From Saliniradius amylolyticus (GTDB taxonomy: Bacteria; Pseudomonadota; Gammaproteobacteria; Enterobacterales; Alteromonadaceae), in NCBI RefSeq assembly GCF_003143555.1, contig NZ_CP029347.1, positions 744,001 to 808,000 of the forward strand: DNA of 64,000 nt. Direction: 5' to 3'. Shown here in pieces: positions 27,326 through 37,401 of the stretch. The translations under genes and the position numbers were made by a program. Position 1 is the first letter of the stretch, and each line of letters starts with the position of its first letter. Under the pieces are notes generated by a model that was not told the DNA's origin, searched no databases, and saw only the letters and a list, made by a program, of their open reading frames with translations.

Positions 27326-29056
27326 ATGTCAAACCTTAACTCTCTTATTGCCGATTATTGTCGGTGGTTTAATCTGCTTACTGCTAAGGTCGCCGAACTG
27401 TGCCATGCCCACCTTTATTTATCGGTGGTGTTATTTCTGATCAACCAGGTTAGTCAGGTTCTGGTTGTGTTTATCCCATTAAAGCTACTGATTGTTATCG
27501 GCTCAGAGGGTGTGCCGCGTTTTATCAGGCCTTTTATTCCTCAAATAGAGCAGGAAACTTTGATTATTGGGCTGGCTTCCGGGGCCGGTATTGCCTACTT
27601 CCTCTACCTGTTGAGCGATATGGCCCTTAATAAGCTGGCAATCAGGGCAGGGCGAAGGATTGTGGAAGGGTCAGACAAGATATCCTTATTTGACAATCAG
27701 CAAGAATTTTCAAAGTTAATGTTTACCCGAGTGGCCCGAACCTGGGGTGGTGTACTTATGGTGGTCGGTGGTATGGCCCTGGGGTATTTGCTTGACTGGC
27801 GTATTTATGCAGTTTTAACCGGGTTGTTAATACTGGAATACACAGGCATGGTATTTTATTGGCGCTATTTGAGTCAGCCTAGGCAGTCTCTGAATAAAAT
27901 TTCCTTTATTAACCGTAAGACTACCTATTTGCAGGGGCTGTCAGCGATAAACTTTGGTGTGGTTTTTTTATTTTTGGTTTATTTCTTCTGGGTGGAGAGC
28001 TATAGCTTTATTGTCGGTATCATCATCATTCTCCTTACACGTCAGGTGATGATCCGCTTCACTTTGGCCTTTAATGACGCCTTTATTACCCATCAACAGA
28101 AAGAAAAAATCAGCGCCTTGTATTTTTCAGACGTGAAGCTGATAGAGGTAAAGAAGCAGCATGAAGTCACCTTTGTTGAGGGGCTGTTGCCGCAAAACTG
28201 GCCGCAGACAATAGCAGATCTCAATGCTTGCTCCCATATTGATCTGCTCAGTTACCAGTGGCAATGGGTTGATAGTGGCGTGAGAAATATCGCTTGTTAT
28301 CTGGGCCAGGCAGAAGGCCATTCAAATGATTACGATCTGCTGCTGAAACTCTATCCACTGCAGCAGGAAAAGAACTATCACTCGGATAAGTTAATCAGAG
28401 AAGAACTGGACAGTGATTTTGCTTTAAATACGCGGGTTATTGACTCTGGTGAGTCCGAGGGTAAATATTTTTTGCTGGTTGAGGGGCCTTTCAATTCTTC
28501 AGGGAAGCAGAATATCACTAAGACGCTTCTTGATAGCGCAAGGCAGGCATTATGGTGTTATCCATTACCGGAATACCTGCATAGCAAGGTAGCTCGTAGC
28601 ACCCCAATGGTGCATGAGCGCTTGGAGGTTGATAAGCTCGCGGAGATCCGGGTGTTGGGGGAGAATCCCATACTGGATGAAGTGCTTAGGCTGTATCCTC
28701 GCATCTGTCCTTATATTGATAACCTACCAACCTTCTTGTTTAATCGTGCGCTAAATCCCGGTGCTCTTTTAGTTTCTAAAGATGGTGAACCTAAAGTCAG
28801 TCACTGGCATGCTCTGGGAGTTGAGCCGTTGGGTATGGGAATGCGGCTGTCTGAACTGGATGAAGTTGGAGAAGAGATTCTGAGTCGATTGAGAGAAACG
28901 CGTGAAGACTGTCAGGGGCTGTCCTTGGCGTCATTAAAGCTGGTTTCCACTCTGGCTGTGTTGGAAGGGTTGTTAAATGGGCAGAAATACAGTGAGGCCG
29001 CTCAATATATGGAGAAGTTCTCAGTATTAATGAAAGAGTGTCTGGATGGACAATAA
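27326..29056 (+). CDS. Membrane protein: ABC-exporter-like helices plus degenerate kinase-fold domain
   Basis: 576 residues, not firmly assigned. Residues about 28-255 hold six hydrophobic helices arranged like an ABC exporter membrane domain, but no Walker A or ABC signature follows. The C-terminal 300 residues resemble a decayed aminoglycoside/choline kinase fold: LLLKLYPL and REELDSDF for the N-lobe, LVEGPF for the hinge, and PGALLVSKDGEPKVSHWHALGVEPLG where active enzymes have HGDLHPGNIL and a DFG-like Asp. The catalytic residues are missing. It overlaps the following GT2 gene by 11 bases. It may sense or bind a lipid-linked precursor; that is speculation. Confidence 0.4.
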   Translation: MSNLNSLIADYCRWFNLLTAKVAELCHAHLYLSVVLFLINQVSQVLVVFIPLKLLIVIGSEGVPRFIRPFIPQIEQETLIIGLASGAGIAYFLYLLSDMALNKLAIRAGRRIVEGSDKISLFDNQQEFSKLMFTRVARTWGGVLMVVGGMALGYLLDWRIYAVLTGLLILEYTGMVFYWRYLSQPRQSLNKISFINRKTTYLQGLSAINFGVVFLFLVYFFWVESYSFIVGIIIILLTRQVMIRFTLAFNDAFITHQQKEKISALYFSDVKLIEVKKQHEVTFVEGLLPQNWPQTIADLNACSHIDLLSYQWQWVDSGVRNIACYLGQAEGHSNDYDLLLKLYPLQQEKNYHSDKLIREELDSDFALNTRVIDSGESEGKYFLLVEGPFNSSGKQNITKTLLDSARQALWCYPLPEYLHSKVARSTPMVHERLEVDKLAEIRVLGENPILDEVLRLYPRICPYIDNLPTFLFNRALNPGALLVSKDGEPKVSHWHALGVEPLGMGMRLSELDEVGEEILSRLRETREDCQGLSLASLKLVSTLAVLEGLLNGQKYSEAAQYMEKFSVLMKECLDGQ

Positions 29057-30131
29057 AACGATACAAAACGCTAGAGTCGTGGTGCTGTTAGCGACCTATA
29101 ACGGGGCTTCCTATTTAAAAGAGCAAGTCGACAGCTTACTGGAACAGACTCTTTCGGTAGAGGTCCTTGCACGAGACGATGGCTCCAGGGATGCCACGAT
29201 GGATATATTGCGCAGTTACGATGATGTTTTATTGCTCAACGATATAGAGGGCGATGATTTTACCCCTGACTCCCCCGCTGCAACTTTCTACCAAGCTAAC
29301 TATGTAAGAAACTTTTCCATACTATGTGAGTATGCGCTTAAGCACACCGACGCCGAGTATATCTTCTTTTGTGATCAGGATGATGTATGGCACCCGGATA
29401 AAGTGGAGTTGACTGTAGAGGCAATACGGCAGGTTGAGGACTCAGAAGGGAAGAATTTTCCGGTGGTGGTTCATACTGATCTTACCGTGGTTGATGAAAA
29501 GTTAACCCCATTAGCCCAGTCGTTCCGTGAGTTTGAAGGGTTACCACACCCTGACGAACATGGTTTGTCCCGTGCTTTGGTTCAGAACGTGGCAACAGGC
29601 TGTGCGATGGGGTTTAATCGCCGTTTGTTATCCTTGATGACGCCTATTCCGCCCGAGGCTGTTGTGCATGACTTCTGGTTTTATATTGGCGCCAAGCTGG
29701 CAGGGAAAACGTGTTACTTGAATAAGGCGCTGATCGATTACAGGCAACACACCGGCAATTCTATTGGCACCATCTCCGCCAAAGAGCGCTTTAGCTACAT
29801 CAAGCCTTACTTTTACCGGAGCCTGCTGCGTTTCCCGATAAACCTGAAACGAACCCTTCACCAGGCAAAGGCGTTGAAGCGTGTTGTTAATGGTAGTGGC
29901 TTAAAGCTCTCTCAGGCTCAGTTTAGCCAACTTGAAAATATGGTCACTCTCGATACTATGAGTCCGATATCACGTGTTAGGATGCTGCGCCAATTATTTC
30001 CCGGTCGGCGTTCAATCGGAGAGAGGCTTTATTTAAGCCTGTTGTTATTGTTCTTGCCTTTTATTTCCTCTGGGCAGAGCCGCGAAAAAAAAGAGGCTCC
30101 GGGAAATCAGCCTAGGGCGCCCCATATTTAA
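29046..30131 (+). CDS. GT2 glycosyltransferase, rhamnosyltransferase-like
   Basis: 361 residues. VVVLLATYNGASYLKEQVDSLLEQT, VLARDDGSRDAT and FFCDQDDVWHPDKV are the motif set of the RfbF/WbbL-type subgroup, in which rhamnosyltransferases are common. With dTDP-rhamnose made by the same locus, rhamnose is the likely donor, but the sequence does not prove it. A short hydrophobic segment (LYLSLLLLFLPFIS) near the C-terminus may attach it to the membrane. Confidence 0.82.
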   Translation: MDNKTIQNARVVVLLATYNGASYLKEQVDSLLEQTLSVEVLARDDGSRDATMDILRSYDDVLLLNDIEGDDFTPDSPAATFYQANYVRNFSILCEYALKHTDAEYIFFCDQDDVWHPDKVELTVEAIRQVEDSEGKNFPVVVHTDLTVVDEKLTPLAQSFREFEGLPHPDEHGLSRALVQNVATGCAMGFNRRLLSLMTPIPPEAVVHDFWFYIGAKLAGKTCYLNKALIDYRQHTGNSIGTISAKERFSYIKPYFYRSLLRFPINLKRTLHQAKALKRVVNGSGLKLSQAQFSQLENMVTLDTMSPISRVRMLRQLFPGRRSIGERLYLSLLLLFLPFISSGQSREKKEAPGNQPRAPHI

Positions 30132-30132
30132 T

Positions 30133-31011
30133 ATGCCCCTTTTCTCCGTCTGCATCCCTCACTATGGCTCAGAACGTCTTTTACTTGAAGCCGTAAAAAG
30201 CGTTGCTGTGCAAACTGTTCGAGACTTTGAGTTGATTATTTCGCTAGACTCACCCGTCTCTGATGCTGCACTGACTCATATTCGTGAACTAGTACCAGAT
30301 GTAAAGATTACACAATGCCCCACCAGCGGTATTGCTCAGAACTGGAATCATAGTGTCGAACAGGCGACCGGTGAATACACCGTGTTACTGCATTCCGATG
30401 ATAAGCTTAAACTTGGTTATCTGGGCCTAATGAACAAACTTATTCAACAATATGATGTTGCCGATGCCTGGTTTTGTGGTGTTGCGCTGATTGACGAATG
30501 CGGTCAGGCAACCTGGAGCTTTGCTGATAGCGTTAAAACTTGGATAGAGCCAGCACAGCAAGAATATTGTCTGGAAGGCGACCTGGGCCTGGCGCAGATT
30601 CTAAAAGGTTGCTTTGTTTATTGCCCGACGATTTGCTACCGAAGTGAGGTGATTAAAGAGTTTGGTTTCTCAGAACGCTGGGGAATGGTGTTAGATCTGG
30701 ACTTGTATGCGCGGCTTTTGATGGGGGGCAAGTGTATCGTCGGTACTCGGGACGTACAATTTGAATATCGCCGCCACAGTCAGAGTACTACGGCCCAACT
30801 CACCAAAGACCGCACTAGGTTTGAGGAAGAGTGGATGCTTTACCAGTTAGTTACTGAACAAGCTGAAACTATTGCATGGCAGAAAACAGCGGCCGTGGCG
30901 AAACGCAAATTAATATTACGACTTCATGCCCTTTTCTGCTCGGCTAAGGCGTTAGCCGCTCTTGAGGTGAAGCTTTCTCTGGCTTACTTTCGCCAGGCGT
31001 TGGTTAAGTAA
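30133..31011 (+). CDS. GT2 glycosyltransferase
   Basis: 292 residues: FSVCIPHYGSERLLLEAVKSVAVQT at the N-terminus and VLLHSDDKLKLGYL as metal-site motif; DLDLYARLL lies at the acceptor side. It starts two bases after the previous stop. Its end faces the end of galE across only nine bases, with no terminator between the convergent genes. Confidence 0.82.
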   Translation: MPLFSVCIPHYGSERLLLEAVKSVAVQTVRDFELIISLDSPVSDAALTHIRELVPDVKITQCPTSGIAQNWNHSVEQATGEYTVLLHSDDKLKLGYLGLMNKLIQQYDVADAWFCGVALIDECGQATWSFADSVKTWIEPAQQEYCLEGDLGLAQILKGCFVYCPTICYRSEVIKEFGFSERWGMVLDLDLYARLLMGGKCIVGTRDVQFEYRRHSQSTTAQLTKDRTRFEEEWMLYQLVTEQAETIAWQKTAAVAKRKLILRLHALFCSAKALAALEVKLSLAYFRQALVK

Positions 31012-31020
31012 GTTTCAGCC

Positions 31021-32037
31021 TTAACGGAAATATCCGTTCGGGTTCTTGGATTGCCAGTGCCAGGTGTCACGGCACATCTCATCGATGCCCCGCTTGGCTT
31101 CCCAGTTCAGGCCTTGTTTGGCCTTTTTCGGGCAGGCATAGCAACTGGCCACATCACCAGGGCGGCGGTCGACAATTTCATGGGGGATTGCCACGCTATT
31201 GACCTTCTCGAAGCTTTTTACCATATCCAGCACGCTGTAACCCTGGCCGGTGCCCAGATTGTAGGTTTCTAACCCTGGTTTATTCAGGGTTTGCAGGGCT
31301 TTTAAATGGCCGTCGGCCAGATCTTCAACGTGAATGTAGTCACGTACACCGGTGCCGTCATGGGTGTTGTAATCATTGCCAAAAACACTGAGCTTTTTCC
31401 GTTTGCCAGTGGCCACCTGGGCGATGAAGGGCATCAGGTTATTTGGGATGCCGCTGGGATCTTCACCGATCTCGCCGGATTCGTGGGCGCCTACCGGGTT
31501 AAAGTAACGTAGGAGGGCGATACGCCAGGTACCGTCGGCATGGTGCAGATCGCGTAGGATGGTTTCAACCATTAACTTGGACTGGCCATAGGGATTGGTC
31601 GGCGTGCCTGTTGGCATGGATTCTTTAAGCGGGAGGGTCTGTGGGTCACCGTATACAGTGGCCGAGGAGCTGAATACCAGGGTTTTGACTTCATGCTCCT
31701 GCATCACTTCACACAGGTTCATGGTGCCGTGTACATTGTTTTGGTAATAACGAATCGGCTGGCTGACAGACTCTCCCACGGCTTTCAGACCGGCAAAGTG
31801 GATAACAGCTTCGATGCTGCTATTGGCAAAAGCCCGTTTGATATCGGTTGGGTTTAGTAGATCTCCCTGAATAAATCGGATGAGACCGCCGGTTAGGTTT
31901 TCTACTCGCCGTAAAGACTCGCGGCTGGAGTTGCTAAGGTTGTCCAAGACCGTGACTTCGTGACCGTTTTCAAGGAGCTGCAATACAGTATGGCTGCCAA
32001 TATAGCCAGCGCCGCCAGTAACCAGAATGTGACTCAT
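31021..32037 (-). CDS. galE: UDP-glucose 4-epimerase
   Basis: 338 residues, the size of E. coli GalE. N-terminal [15 protein letters not shown] binds [12 protein letters not shown] and YGQSKLMVE carry the catalytic Ser and Tyr-x3-Lys; the C-terminal [11 protein letters not shown] loop is typical. It interconverts UDP-glucose and UDP-galactose. Encoded behind galU on the minus strand, overlapping it by four bases. These two genes run against the rest of the polysaccharide locus. Confidence 0.96.
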   Translation of the reverse strand: MSHILVTGGAGYIGSHTVLQLLENGHEVTVLDNLSNSSRESLRRVENLTGGLIRFIQGDLLNPTDIKRAFANSSIEAVIHFAGLKAVGESVSQPIRYYQNNVHGTMNLCEVMQEHEVKTLVFSSSATVYGDPQTLPLKESMPTGTPTNPYGQSKLMVETILRDLHHADGTWRIALLRYFNPVGAHESGEIGEDPSGIPNNLMPFIAQVATGKRKKLSVFGNDYNTHDGTGVRDYIHVEDLADGHLKALQTLNKPGLETYNLGTGQGYSVLDMVKSFEKVNSVAIPHEIVDRRPGDVASCYACPKKAKQGLNWEAKRGIDEMCRDTWHWQSKNPNGYFR

Positions 32038-32948
32038 AGCGTTTGACTCAACTCTTGTAGGTAAGTTTTATAAACCTCGCCTAAGACTGAATGTCTCAAG
32101 CCGTATTCCACATTGGCTTTCATATAGCCTAGCTTGCTGCCGCAGTCGTGGCTTTTTCCCTTCATGTAATAGGCTTCCACTGGTTCGATTTTCATTAGTG
32201 ATGCAATGGCGTCGGTTAGTTGAATTTCGTCACCAGCGCCCGGCGGGGTAAACTCAAGCTGCTCCCAGATGTTGGCCGAGAGAATATAACGCCCCACAAC
32301 GGAAAGATCAGAGGGAGCTTCCGACTGTGCCGGTTTTTCAACAATACGTCTGATTGGTGCGGTTTGGCCCGCTTCGATGGCCTGACCGCCAATATCCACA
32401 ATGCCGAATTGGTTTACCAGGTGCTCTGGCACCTTTTCTACCATAATCTTGTTGTGACCGGATTGTTCAAAATGGTTGAGCATTTCAGCCAGGTTATCTT
32501 GCTTTGGGTTGGCCAGAAAATCGTCGATCAGTACATCCGGTAAAACAACGGCAAAAGGTGCGTTTCCCACTAATGGACGTGCCGTCAAAATAGCATGCCC
32601 CAAGCCTTTAGCTACGCCTTGGCGAACATGCATGATGGTTACATCATCCGGGCATATGGACTGGATTTCTTCTAGTAGCTGACGTTTTACTCGTTTTTCC
32701 AGTGTGGTTTCCAGTTCAAAGCTGGTATCAAAGTGGTTTTCGATGCTGTTTTTACTGGCATGGGTGACAAGTACGATCTCTTTTATACCCGCAGCGACAC
32801 ATTCATTGACCACATATTGGATCAGGGGCTTATCTACTACCGGTAGCATCTCTTTGGGAATAGCCTTGGTGGCAGGCAGCATGCGGGTGCCAAGACCTGC
32901 TACAGGAATAACAGCCTTACGGACCAGAGAGTTCTTTGCTGAGTGCAT
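32034..32948 (-). CDS. galU: UTP-glucose-1-phosphate uridylyltransferase (copy 1)
   Basis: 304 residues. [21 protein letters not shown] is the nucleotide-binding signature, DKPLIQYVV and VLPDVLID follow, and the C-terminal [14 protein letters not shown] is the sugar-phosphate region. ATG 32948 is preceded by AAGGAAG. A close paralogue lies at 50053 on the other strand. It makes UDP-glucose for GalE here and for Ugd further on. Confidence 0.95.
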   Translation of the reverse strand: MHSAKNSLVRKAVIPVAGLGTRMLPATKAIPKEMLPVVDKPLIQYVVNECVAAGIKEIVLVTHASKNSIENHFDTSFELETTLEKRVKRQLLEEIQSICPDDVTIMHVRQGVAKGLGHAILTARPLVGNAPFAVVLPDVLIDDFLANPKQDNLAEMLNHFEQSGHNKIMVEKVPEHLVNQFGIVDIGGQAIEAGQTAPIRRIVEKPAQSEAPSDLSVVGRYILSANIWEQLEFTPPGAGDEIQLTDAIASLMKIEPVEAYYMKGKSHDCGSKLGYMKANVEYGLRHSVLGEVYKTYLQELSQTL

Positions 32949-33211
32949 TGATATAATTTCTTCCTTGTTATGGTAGAGGGCAGATAATACGTTTTTTTGT
33001 CGCTAAACGAAATCATCAGCCAGCGATCTGGACTTCATGCCTCTTATTATTCGACATTTTTCCTACGCTCTTAGCCAGGCATGACGTTGTGTAATGGCAT
33101 AGTTTGGTAATGGATACCATATTAGATGTGATTTTGACGCGGTTATATGGCATGGCAGAGTGTGATGGGTTAACGGCAATAATCACTCTACCATTTGGGC
33201 TGTTCAGCCTT

Positions 33212-33217
33212 TATAAT
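33212..33217 (+). promoter_or_regulatory. Possible -10 element upstream of the DPM-like GT2 gene
   Basis: A perfect TATAAT about 20 bases before the GTG start at 33238. The matching -35 region is weak (CTACCA at 33188-33193 with an 18-base spacer). If real, the leader would be very short. Confidence 0.3.
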
Positions 33218-33237
33218 CCCGCTCTGAACTGAGGAGC

Positions 33238-33951
33238 GTGATCATCTTATTCGTTGTTATCCCCGCAAAAAATGAGGCGTTGACCATTGGAGCTGTGGTG
33301 GCGGGTGTCAGGCAGAGTGTGCCTTGCACCGTTATTGTGGTGGATGATGGCAGTGCCGATAATACCGCTAAAGAGGCTACAGAAGCTGGCGCCCTGGTAT
33401 TGCCGATGGTGCAATCAGTGGGAGCTTGGCTGGCCACTCAGGCGGGCTTGCGTTATGCCGCCAAGTTGGGGGCTGAGCAGGTGATCACCATGGATGCGGA
33501 TGGCCAGCACAGGGCGGAGGACCTCCCTACTTTATTAGAACAAGGGCAAAACAATAAGGCCGATGTGATTATTGGTGCCTGTGTTGCCCGTGGGTCATTG
33601 TCACGCCGGATTGCCTGGGGCTTATTCAAGCGCCTGACCGGCGTCAGTATCGCCGATTTGACCTCAGGTTTTCGTTTGTATAATAAAAATGCCCTGATGG
33701 TGTTAACCAGTCGGCAGGCATCCCTGTTGGAGTTTCAGGATATGGGCGTATTGCTGATGCTGCGCTCGGCAGGATTGACTATGCAGGAAGTGTCGGTACG
33801 TATGTGTCATCGCACTAACGGGATATCGCGCATCTTTTCGTCGTGGGGGAAGGTCACTTACTATATGATGATCACCTTGTTCTTGTGCTTGGTGAAGGCC
33901 ATGCCAGAGCGCTCCACTCGTTATATTCGTCGTTTAAAACAGGGAAGCTAA
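33238..33951 (+). CDS. GT2 glycosyltransferase, dolichol-phosphate-mannose-synthase-like
   Basis: 237 residues. VVIPAKNEALTIGAVVAGV, VIVVDDGSADNT, VITMDADGQHRAEDL and DLTSGFRLYNK are the motif series of the DPM1-like group, which loads a sugar onto a polyprenyl phosphate. GTG 33238 is the only usable start; GAGGAG lies immediately before it, an unusually short spacing. The next gene is a DUF2304 membrane protein, a common partner of such enzymes. The carrier-linked sugar could feed the GT-C enzyme at 12927 (inference). Confidence 0.8.
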   Translation: MIILFVVIPAKNEALTIGAVVAGVRQSVPCTVIVVDDGSADNTAKEATEAGALVLPMVQSVGAWLATQAGLRYAAKLGAEQVITMDADGQHRAEDLPTLLEQGQNNKADVIIGACVARGSLSRRIAWGLFKRLTGVSIADLTSGFRLYNKNALMVLTSRQASLLEFQDMGVLLMLRSAGLTMQEVSVRMCHRTNGISRIFSSWGKVTYYMMITLFLCLVKAMPERSTRYIRRLKQGS

Positions 33952-34301
33952 TGAGTACACCTCAGATCGTGTCGTCCATTATCGCCGCGTTAATCAGTAT
34001 CACCATCATCTGGATGGTACGCAGGGACCACCTAATCACCCGGGATGGCCTTAAGTGGATTTTGATTTCCATTGCTATATTGCTTTATGGCTTTTTCCCT
34101 CAGTTGAATGACATTATCGGTTCTGGCCTGGGAATCAGCTACCCGCCGATTATTCCTGTATTGCTGGGCATGGGCGTGATTTTGATCAAGCTGCTGATTG
34201 CGGATATTGAGCGTGCCCGCATGCAGGTAACAATAAACCGTTTAGTGCAACGTTTGGCCATGCTGGAAGCGGATAGAAAGGATAGTAGCAGGGAGTCTTA
34301 A
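33951..34301 (+). CDS. DUF2304-family small membrane protein
   Basis: 116 residues from ATG 33951, which overlaps the upstream stop by one base; the longer frame from 33843 runs inside the GT2 gene. Three hydrophobic helices (IVSSIIAALISITIIWMV, WILISIAILLYGFFPQL, IPVLLGMGVILIKLLI) and a charged C-terminal coil are the DUF2304 pattern. These proteins regularly follow DPM-like GT2 genes and may anchor the enzyme or handle the lipid carrier; the exact role is not known. Confidence 0.7.
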   Translation: MSTPQIVSSIIAALISITIIWMVRRDHLITRDGLKWILISIAILLYGFFPQLNDIIGSGLGISYPPIIPVLLGMGVILIKLLIADIERARMQVTINRLVQRLAMLEADRKDSSRES

Positions 34302-34306
34302 GCTGT

Positions 34307-36184
34307 ATGAGAGAGCTTGGGGTATTTGGACTTTTATGTTTGTCGTTATGCATCGCGGGGTGTGGCGGCGATAGCAGAGAAAACAAAAACTACGACAGGA
34401 CTTCAGCCTATAAGCTAACAGCCTCACCAGACCAAGACTCAGCCAGATCGTACACCTACCTCAAGACACAATCCGGTGAGTGTCTAAGCGATAGCTTTCA
34501 ATGTGACCAACAGTCCCCTTCAGTAACTCGCTATAAGGGCGGATTTGGTTTTCGTCCTCACGTTTACGGACATAATACTACTTCTACTTTATATAACGAA
34601 CTGGATCCATTTGAATCTGGTGAGTTGGTATCTGTATACAGTGGCGTGGTTGGGACCTATTCCGCTAAACACAGCCCGGTAGCTGTCAGTTCAGAAAACT
34701 ACCAGTATTTTGTTTACTCCGGTCCGGTTTTAACCGATGAAGAACAGAAGGTGGCTACCACTGTTAATGGGGGCGTTAAAACGTCAAGTGAGCTGTTCTG
34801 GCGTGAAGACGGAAAGACCAATATTATAGGCTTGTATATTGCGCGCCTGAATAACCATACCGGTAAGGTCTCAGCCCCGCTGCTTTTGCATGCCAAGAAT
34901 ACAGACGACCCTCATGATAACGCTGTACTGAGCTTTGATAATAAAGGCAATTTAATTGTACTTGCCTCAGGGCGGGGGACCAGGCGCAGCGGCCTGATGT
35001 TTTATATCCGTCGGCCTGATGAGGTAACTGTTTTCAACAGCAATAGCTTAGAAATACGGGAAATTACACCAGATAATATTAATTATCAAACCTTGGGAGA
35101 AGCGCTTTCACGTCCAGAATTCGCGTCTATTACCTATCCACAGTTGCTTACCACGGAACACGGTTTAAAGGTGATCTACAACGTTTATTGCTATGGTAAT
35201 CACGAGCTGAATTGCCGGGAGGGCACTCGACAAGTCTGGCAAGCAAGTATCGTTTATGAAGAGGGAATGGATAAAGCCACGTTGACTGACGTGAGGCCAA
35301 TAGCTGCGGTGGAAGGGCATTATGCATTAGCAAGAGTGTCGCCTAATGGCCGGGAAGTGGTTTTGGCATTTAATAAACATCTGGGAGGGAGTGTGGCGGA
35401 CAGGGCGAACCTCTATCTGCTTTACTCTGATGATGGTGCAGTAAGCTGGCAGTACTTTGACAGAAGGTCTTCAGAATGGCTTGGTGCTGATACATTACTC
35501 CCATTATCGACGAACGAAGAAATGAGCCGAGTTGCAGTATATGAAACCGAGCTGAGTCAACCCGTCAGGGAGAGGACCTATCTGAAGGATTTGATGATAT
35601 CTGACTCTGGTTACTCATCTGTTCGGGTACTGGTAACCCGCTCAAAAGGCAGTGATAGCCACTACCCTTGGTCTGCTGCCCAACACCGTATTGAGTCATT
35701 AGCGCTAGTTGGAGATGTTTGGCTGTCGGACTGGCAAAGTGAAGATGTGGATCATAACTATTCCACGGGCTTTCTTTTCAAACATGAAAGTGCCAAGGTT
35801 GGAGCTTACTTTCCTGCAACTCCAAACGGTATGGAAAATAACTTGGCCGGAGGGGCGTTGGCGAGAGTGTTACGAGGGCGGGTAGACTATTTTTCAAGGC
35901 CTTTAACCCCGGGAACAAACGGATATCTGGATTCCTTGTGTGAAATGAACTACGCCAGAGGTTTCATTGGTACAAACGGTTCGATGTTGGGAATCGCGGG
36001 AGTAGCTAATCCGTACCAGTTTATTGGCTCTGCCGATAACGATGAACTTCCGGCTGCTTCATTGGTGTTGATTGATAGACAGAACCAATGGCATCAGTTA
36101 CCCACTCGCTTAGGGGAGGTGGATAGCAATGGTGAGTACGACCTTATGACTCTTACTGAGGGGAATGAACTTGAGTGTCGGTAA
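34307..36184 (+). CDS. Lipoprotein with BNR-type beta-propeller, candidate polysaccharide lyase (PL24/PL25-like)
   Basis: 625 residues. Lipobox IAGC at Cys19 indicates export and lipid anchoring. The body looks like a beta-propeller of the BNR_4 kind: YSAKHSPVAV (His122), TDDPHDNAVLSFDNKGNLIVLAS (His203) and repeated short beta strands. Known members of this fold include ulvan lyases PL24 and PL25, which use His and Tyr to cleave rhamnose-uronate chains. It shares an overlapping start with a GH88 gene, the enzyme that finishes lyase products. No sialidase Asp-box series is obvious. Function is inferred from fold resemblance and context. Confidence 0.5.
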   Translation: MRELGVFGLLCLSLCIAGCGGDSRENKNYDRTSAYKLTASPDQDSARSYTYLKTQSGECLSDSFQCDQQSPSVTRYKGGFGFRPHVYGHNTTSTLYNELDPFESGELVSVYSGVVGTYSAKHSPVAVSSENYQYFVYSGPVLTDEEQKVATTVNGGVKTSSELFWREDGKTNIIGLYIARLNNHTGKVSAPLLLHAKNTDDPHDNAVLSFDNKGNLIVLASGRGTRRSGLMFYIRRPDEVTVFNSNSLEIREITPDNINYQTLGEALSRPEFASITYPQLLTTEHGLKVIYNVYCYGNHELNCREGTRQVWQASIVYEEGMDKATLTDVRPIAAVEGHYALARVSPNGREVVLAFNKHLGGSVADRANLYLLYSDDGAVSWQYFDRRSSEWLGADTLLPLSTNEEMSRVAVYETELSQPVRERTYLKDLMISDSGYSSVRVLVTRSKGSDSHYPWSAAQHRIESLALVGDVWLSDWQSEDVDHNYSTGFLFKHESAKVGAYFPATPNGMENNLAGGALARVLRGRVDYFSRPLTPGTNGYLDSLCEMNYARGFIGTNGSMLGIAGVANPYQFIGSADNDELPAASLVLIDRQNQWHQLPTRLGEVDSNGEYDLMTLTEGNELECR

Positions 36185-37367
36185 GAGTTTACTGGTGTGC
36201 TGTTGTCTTGTTCTTGCAGGGTGCAGTGCGGAAAACTCTGCTTCTCCGTCTGAACAAAATGCTCTCGAACCGGAGTATAGCCGCAAGCAGGTTCTGAGTA
36301 TGGCTCAGGAAAAGTATCTGAATTTTGCTCGGCATCACAGCCCTGTAGAGGGCTACCCAAGAGCAGTCAATGATGCGAATGAATGGGTACAGGTACCGCT
36401 TAATTGGACCAGTGGCTTTTTGCCTGGGATTTTATGGAATCTTGCTCATTGGTTGGAACATGACGAACTGCAACAGCAAGCTCGACGTTGGACGGTGAAC
36501 CTGGATGATGCTGCTCATTGGTCGACCCATGATATCGGTTTTATGGTGGACTATAGTTTTGGCAAAGGGTACCGAGCTACGAACGAGACACAATACTTGC
36601 CCGTAATGGAGCAAGGCGCAAAGAACCTGGTGACGCGCTTTAACCCCAATGTTGGTGCGATCAAGTCGTGGAATCGAATGGGCCGTCACACTGTAATCAT
36701 CGATAATTTGATGAATCTGGCGCTGCTATTTGAGGCGGCGCGTTTATTTGCTGATGATCGCTACTATCAGATTGCCTTAACCCATGCCTATACCACGGCC
36801 GACGAGTTTATCCGCCAAGATGGCTCAACCTTCCATGTTGTAGACTTTGACCCAACGTCAGGTGCGGTAATGAGAAAGCACACTGAGCAAGGTCTTAACG
36901 CATCAAGTACCTGGGCTCGGGGGCAAGCCTGGGCCATTTACGGTTTCGCCCAAACCTATGGCTACACAGGTGACGTGAGCTTTTTAGAGGCGGCAGATGT
37001 AACAGCAAAGGCCTTTATTAGCCGAATGCCTAATGATGGCGTGGCGCCTTGGGATTTTGATGCGCCCGGTGAGGCCCAAAAGGATGCCGCAGCTTCGGCC
37101 ATCGCTGCGGCTGGCTTATGGCTACTCTCGAACTTGCACGACAATCCTGATACCATTTCGGTTTACCGAAAAGCCTCGCAGAGGCTTATTGATGCATTGC
37201 TTAACCCGCGCTACATCGACCTGAATGAGTCTGGTGAGTCCTTGCTAATGCACGCCACCGGTCACTTTCCAGCCGGTAGTGAAATTGACACCTCTTTGAT
37301 CTACGCCGATTACTACCTTATTGAGGCGATGATGATGCAACTTGGCTTCATTGACTCCCCACTGTAG
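36165..37367 (+). CDS. GH88 unsaturated glucuronyl hydrolase, lipoprotein
   Basis: 400 residues with lipobox VLAGC at Cys20. The (alpha/alpha)6-barrel motifs of GH88 are clear: WTSGFLPGILW, STHDIGFMVDYSFG with Asp123, HTVIIDNLMNLALLF with Asp180 (matching the two catalytic Asp of Bacillus UGL) and STWARGQAWAIYGFA. It removes the 4,5-unsaturated uronic acid left by a polysaccharide lyase. It begins 20 bases inside the preceding lipoprotein gene, so the two are co-expressed and likely act in turn in the periplasm or on the cell surface. Confidence 0.88.
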   Translation: MNLSVGKSLLVCCCLVLAGCSAENSASPSEQNALEPEYSRKQVLSMAQEKYLNFARHHSPVEGYPRAVNDANEWVQVPLNWTSGFLPGILWNLAHWLEHDELQQQARRWTVNLDDAAHWSTHDIGFMVDYSFGKGYRATNETQYLPVMEQGAKNLVTRFNPNVGAIKSWNRMGRHTVIIDNLMNLALLFEAARLFADDRYYQIALTHAYTTADEFIRQDGSTFHVVDFDPTSGAVMRKHTEQGLNASSTWARGQAWAIYGFAQTYGYTGDVSFLEAADVTAKAFISRMPNDGVAPWDFDAPGEAQKDAAASAIAAAGLWLLSNLHDNPDTISVYRKASQRLIDALLNPRYIDLNESGESLLMHATGHFPAGSEIDTSLIYADYYLIEAMMMQLGFIDSPL

Positions 37368-37401
37368 CGGGACTTTGTTTACCGTGTAGAGGAATGAAAA
37401 A

